Positions 1 to 64,000 of a stretch of 64,000 nucleotides of DNA are shown here, piece after piece. Location of the stretch: assembly GCA_949130485.1 (NCBI GenBank), contig OX422195.1, positions 7,029,566 through 7,093,565 of the forward strand. The letters run 5' to 3'. The stretch is from Agelas oroides. Taxonomy: Eukaryota; Porifera; Demospongiae; Agelasida; Agelasidae. Numbering within the stretch: position 1 is the stretch's first letter; each line of letters begins with the position of its first letter. The position numbers were made by a program, and so were the translations under genes. Below the pieces are notes generated by a model. The model worked only from the letters and a program-made list of their open reading frames with translations. It was not told the origin of the DNA and searched no databases.

Positions 1-90
1 CCTGTGTTTCATTTCAACATTGCCTCACCCCTCTCTTACTGGACCATACACAACAAGATCACATGGTTTTATCGGCTAGAAACTTTGATA

Positions 91-636
91 TAGTCTCATA
101 CCCAGACCCCACCGTTTAACAAGGAAAAACAGTCTGGTGGACCAAGTCAAATTTCTTGGGCTAGCACATGCTTTTCCGACTAATGTTACCTAGCAATGTT
201 GTACACATTTTGTAACACTGATGCTCAAAAAAGGTTGGGATACCTAAGTAGAATGTAAAATTGTGTTACGTAATACTTGATAACTTTGCAATCTCATTGT
301 CCTTACTGTAGGCCAGGCAAACTAGATTTATTGTTTCGCATCAGCGCCCACTTCCTCTGAGACCTGCCACTTCGACTGTCATTATCACCTTGTAAGCAAT
401 GACACGCCCACTTTTAATGGCTGTAGCGCCGTGGATTTGTCGAGTGTATATAGCATATGCTAGTAATGAATAATGAATAATGACCGCCTGCCCGCACGCA
501 AATTGAGAAAGTGGTTGATGCGAAACAATAAATCTAGTTTGCCTCGCCTTATATTGGTGATCTACCCAAGAAATTCCACTTTGGTTTAGCAAACTGTTTC
601 CCACTGGGAGGCACACATGGGCTAGGCATGAAACTA
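91..636. mobile_element. TIR element with a second element nested inside
   Basis: Left end TAGTCTCATACCCAGACCCC and right end GGGCTAGGCATGAAACTAG are inverted copies, with inner arms sharing AAATTTCTTGGGCTAG / CTACCCAAGAAATT. Related copies: 13159-13376 and 25021-25343. Confidence 0.7.
311..549. mobile_element. Nested TIR element (GGCAAACTAGATTTATTG family)
   Basis: Ends are CAGGCAAACTAGATTTATTG and its inverted copy, followed by TTTCGCATCA. It sits within the 91-636 element. A second member begins at 21523. Confidence 0.7.
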
Positions 637-735
637 GCTTTGGTGTACCTGTTGAAAAGAACAATTACTAACTACGCAGTCTGAACCATTACCATGCCCC
701 ATTACGTATCCCGTAACCTTAATCTATAGATTTAC

Positions 736-880
736 CTCCAAGGGCAACAATGGCTTTGCGTGTCTGGTTATTTTCCGAGATCTTCCTGAGAATCCTGAAG
801 GTACCAATCTTGCACTTGATGTCATCTGTCTCAAGCATGTTGATGAGGAGGTCCAGTCCCCCAGAGTCCCGGATGGCCAG
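736..880 (-). CDS. Isolated ODAD2/ARMC4-like armadillo exon
   Basis: Reading the minus strand, an acceptor (ctcccag) is followed by 145 open bases and donor gtaaat. It encodes [38 protein letters not shown] and ends IVALG, one base into a codon. This closely follows human ODAD2/ARMC4 (recalled: [31 protein letters not shown]), a dynein-arm docking protein of motile cilia built from armadillo repeats. I found no neighbouring exon of that gene on either side within the window. It could be one exon of a gene continuing leftward, or a stray copy. Its position between the PSME4 exons and the left edge, on the opposite strand, is unexplained. Confidence 0.6.
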
Positions 881-1640
881 CTGGGAGGACAAAGGTTTTT
901 TCCTCGATGAGAACAATTACTTCAAACTACCAGGACGCCTTATTTAGAGAGATGCTTTTGCTTGGTATTGGTGTGATGGTCCATACTGTAACGTGCCAAA
1001 ACATAGAAATACACAATGATTGCTGTTGTTCACGTACATACGGAAACTCCCCTCCCCCCACCCCACCAAAAAAACAACAAAGAAAAGGTTTCTACATTCT
1101 ACAGCTTCTGAAGCAGAAGAAGATATTTTCAGGTCTTGGGAGCATCCCATTGGAGAGAAACCTTAATTAGAACAGATATGGTAAATAGAAGACTGTGTAC
1201 AGGTGAGTCTGAGTGATCTATCACAATGTTCAAGAGGTGATTGGATTCCAGACACAGTACAATGCGCAGGCATAGCAACACGACAGTGCATGTGCTGATG
1301 CTAGAATCGGGCATATGCCCTTTCGTATCGTTCCTAATAGACTATTTTCTCTAAGCTTTATGCTTGTGGGAACCTCTGATTGTGGACAGCCTAGCTTATC
1401 TACTAGACATTGTGCTTGCTTGAAAAAGCTGCTGGTTCTTGTAAGCAGTTTGGCTTTTCATATGCAGTCATCAACGAACCTTCACTGCAATGTTTAGGTA
1501 AGTACGTAGGTGCATGTTTACAATACACACATATGATACTATTTCATCCACTAGCGTGGGGCTTGTTCTTGAAAGTATCGGTCCTCTGTGGATATTCCAC
1601 CCTAGATGGTATTTGAGTACTCATGAGAGATCTCTGTCGG
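881..1640. other. No gene recognised
   Basis: Upstream region where 5' exons of PSME4 or of the ODAD2-like gene might be expected. I found no convincing exon on either strand. Confidence 0.4.
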
Positions 1641-1945
1641 TAGTCTCGTTCCCAGACCATTGGTATGGTACACACATAGTGTACTGTACTGGGAATGAGA
1701 CTAGTCTATCAGTGTATCTACAGGTTGTATCCCCCTTCTCCACTTTCTCATGTTGCCTGGCCCAAGCCTATGATTGGTCAGTCATAGTTATATGCTGTTA
1801 CCTTAAATGAGATCTCTGTCGGTAGTCTCGTTCCCAGACTGTTGGTATAGTACACATATGGTGTACTGTACTGGGAATGAGACTAGTCTATCAGTGTATC
1901 TACTGGTTGAACTGTTGTATCTCCCTTCTTCACTTTCTTCAAAGG
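1625..1945. repeat. Duplicated segment carrying two TAGTCTCGTTCCCAG hairpins
   Basis: Segments at about 1625-1757 and 1809-1945 share sequence from GAGATCTCTGTCGGTAGTCT to CCCTTCT-CACTTTCT. Each contains an inverted repeat (1641-1703 and 1823-1885) with TAGTCTCGTTCCCAGAC and CTGGGAATGAGACTA ends. Confidence 0.7.
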
Positions 1946-2163
1946 GATTCCCCTTGCTTAGATGTTGTGTAAACTGTTTGGGTTTGAGGATAGGGGAGGG
2001 GGAGGTTCTTTATTTTTATTACTGATATGGTTTGATTTCACTGTTATGCCCCCCCAACCACCCTCCAACCCCACACCTGTCTCCCTCTACCAATGTTTAC
2101 TCAATCCTTTGTATTCAAGAAGTTGACATTATTATAGGACTGGTATGTACCCTAACCTTACAG

Positions 2164-62403
<60,240 letters not shown>

Positions 62404-62697
62404 CAACACATGCAGTAGTGACTTTATAAATTTTACGCTATAATAGAGATATATTGGGTTTTCATTGTATACTTGTAGTTCATTGCTTTATAGATCAAAA
62501 TACTTTTTCATTTTGGTTTGTAGATATTAGTCTTGACAGACTTTGATCACATGATACAAACATACATGCAGAGTAGACACACACACCTGTACACAAAAGC
62601 TTTTGTGTGAAGTTACACAAGTCGTGTTGAGACAAGACAAGACAAGACATCAAATGAATGGTGGTTTAAACAGCCAGTAGGGCTAGTACACACACAA

Positions 62698-62703
62698 AAT
62701 AAA
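62698..62703 (+). promoter_or_regulatory. Candidate poly(A) signal AATAAA for PSME4
   Basis: First canonical AATAAA found downstream of the PSME4 stop, about 295 bases past it and before the convergent gene's stop codon. Use is inferred only. Confidence 0.35.
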
Positions 62704-62855
62704 TATACTGACGCAGACAAGGATACACAAAATGAGTACAGACACTTTCAGAAGGGTGCAAATGACAGTCACAACATGTGATGATGCTGCATGCTGACAC
62801 CACATTCAGTGCATGAGGTTTGATTATGACAGTGCATAGTGTAGTGTGGTGCTTT

Positions 62856-63149
62856 CTATAGTGAAATTCCACTCAATCTCGACTGTGAACTTCTGTTGCT
62901 GGATACAGATTCTGCTCTTGAGGCGCGCCGCCTCATAAGTACATTAAGATCAGCCATACTGGGGTAGGGTGAGGGACGGGGTGATGATGATGGTGAGCCT
63001 TTGAGTGATATCGCATCGTTAGCAGCAAAAAACTTTTCTGCAAAGTCCTGAAGTTGATGTCCTGCCTTTTCCCGGCTTGATACTAGTCTCTGGTTACTCT
63101 CTTCAAGCTTTACGACTTTAGCCTCAAGGGTTAGTCTCTGTAGTTGTTC
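62856..63149 (-). CDS. Unidentified coiled-coil gene, last exon
   Basis: Minus-strand acceptor tgtctatag, then 97 codons ending TAG. It starts EQLQRLTLEAKVVKLEESNQ, continuing a coiled coil from the previous exon, and passes into a Ser/Pro-rich tail (SPSSSPRPSPYPS, MADLNVLMRRRASRAESVSS). I do not recognise the family. The tail has RRRAS/RAES motifs that could be basophilic-kinase sites (inference). The gene converges on PSME4. Confidence 0.7.
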   Translation of the reverse strand, partial: EQLQRLTLEAKVVKLEESNQRLVSSREKAGHQLQDFAEKFFAANDAISLKGSPSSSPRPSPYPSMADLNVLMRRRASRAESVSSNRSSQSRLSGISL

Positions 63150-63378
63150 CTATAGACAAAAGGTAAAATGTTTGGTAAATAAAATTCATTTAGGCTACTT
63201 AAATCTAGCACAAACAGTATGTAGATTGTAAGCACAAAAATAAAATTAAGCTGTGAACACATCAAGTAAAAATGTGTTCATAACTATGTATCATGTTGAA
63301 AGTTAAATATCTAAAGTGTTCACAGTTATGCTGAAAGTCAAATGCCTAATTGCTAGCACAAAATAATTTAATGCTTAC

Positions 63379-63457
63379 ATTTTTCAATTGTGACTCCATG
63401 GATTTTAATTTCTGTTCCAATATCATCATCTTGCTCAACAGTAAGTGTGTCTGCTCA
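63379..63457 (-). CDS. Unidentified coiled-coil gene, internal exon
   Basis: Minus-strand acceptor gtatag, donor gtaagc. Encodes EQTHLLLSKMMILEQKLKSM, with leucine/methionine heptad spacing, then ESQLKN, joining in frame to the last exon. Confidence 0.68.
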
Positions 63458-63618
63458 CTATACAGAGAGATGGAGAGAAGATTTCATCATAACAATTTTA
63501 CTTTTCGACAGTTTCTTACACCTCATGCTTATCCATCTAGTCTCCCCATTGCAACAACTACCCCATTCCCAAAATTAATCAATTCCAATGAAGTTCATCA
63601 CTACTGCAGGATTAGTAC

Positions 63619-63683
63619 CTTAGGTTGCCATGAGCAAGAGAAGGTTCAGTCTTGGGTCTTTTCAGAGTAGCATCAGAGCCAGA
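63619..63683 (-). CDS. Unidentified coiled-coil gene, upstream exon
   Basis: Minus-strand acceptor caactacag, donor gtacta. Encodes SGSDATLKRPKTEPSLAHGN and ends two bases into a Ser codon completed by the next exon. KRPKTEPS resembles a basic nuclear-localisation patch with a phosphodegron-like stretch (inference). Earlier exons lie beyond the right edge. Confidence 0.6.
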
Positions 63684-64000
63684 CTGTAGTTGGTGAAAAG
63701 AGAATACAATGGTCAAATCACTTTCTACTCCGTACTATGACGAGATACTGTACCCAGTATGTGCAGTATGGTAGGGCAATGTTGAAAAACAGGGACATTA
63801 TTTACTCCGTAAGCTAGCTGTAGTCTGACGTAGCCAGACTCTTCCGACGAGAGTCTGGCTAAGCGATCTACACTAGCTGTACCACGGATGGATGCCACAT
63901 TACACTGTAACATCGCTCTAGTACAACTTCAAGTGCCTCCGGTGCTCCCGTGCAAACTATCGTTTTGCTGTTTGCGCGGGAGAGCCTGGGGACCGGAACG

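Noticed and set aside
719..735. Extension of the ODAD2-like frame to GGKSID
   Set aside because: The donor gtaaat at 735 splits the conserved LGG after one base of the Gly codon; the extra residues are intronic.
1467..1496. A 30-base micro-exon candidate (tatgcag ... gtaagt) upstream of exon 1
   Set aside because: Signals look good and the phase would fit, but the peptide (HQRTFTAMFS) does not resemble the PSME4 segment expected before YIRIYG.

Overview
The window is eukaryotic nuclear DNA from an animal. It has phase-consistent GT-AG introns, a dense exon-intron structure, many short inverted-repeat transposons, and no bacterial gene organisation. One gene dominates: PSME4 (proteasome activator PA200/Blm10 family) on the + strand. 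I found 55 coding exons between 2164 and 62403 by reading peptide similarity to the family and requiring matching splice phases. They join into one frame of 1725 codons plus a TAG stop, ending in the family's YYA C-terminus. The first visible exon corresponds to about residue 90 of the human protein, so the N-terminal exons are missing or unrecognised, probably beyond the left edge. An early-branching marine invertebrate such as a sponge or cnidarian is my guess, from intron density, abundant MITE-like elements and a HIRAN-like ORF inside a transposon. The species cannot be named from this sequence.

Layout. 1-2163: transposon-like inverted repeats plus one isolated minus-strand exon (736-880) resembling the armadillo-repeat ciliary protein ODAD2/ARMC4. 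2164-42758: exons 1-52 of PSME4 with short introns full of minisatellites and inverted-repeat elements. 42759-50153: a 7.4 kb intron of tandem arrays and a tandem duplication. 50154-51231: exons 53-54. 51232-62268: an 11 kb last intron with MITEs and no recognised gene. 62269-62403: last exon. 62856-63683: three exons of an unidentified minus-strand gene, coiled coil followed by a Ser-rich tail, converging on PSME4 with about 450 bp between the stop codons.

The most unusual observation is that tandem repeats have repeatedly swallowed splice junctions of this one gene. Exon 7's end and its donor site are copied about 20 more times (56 bp unit). Exon 12's end and donor are present three times, separated by (TCCC)n. 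Exon 45's acceptor and first coding bases are preceded by 17 copies (60 bp unit). The donor of exon 1 is the first GT of a 160 bp (GT)n tract. Each decoy copy checked would shift frame or bring a stop, so correct expression needs the spliceosome to choose one site among many near-identical ones. A second theme is minisatellites born inside MITEs (8220-8925, 37949-38738) or built from MITE terminal-repeat sequence (44218-44718). A third is a TIR element (36537-37279) in intron 46 carrying an uninterrupted HIRAN-like reading frame.
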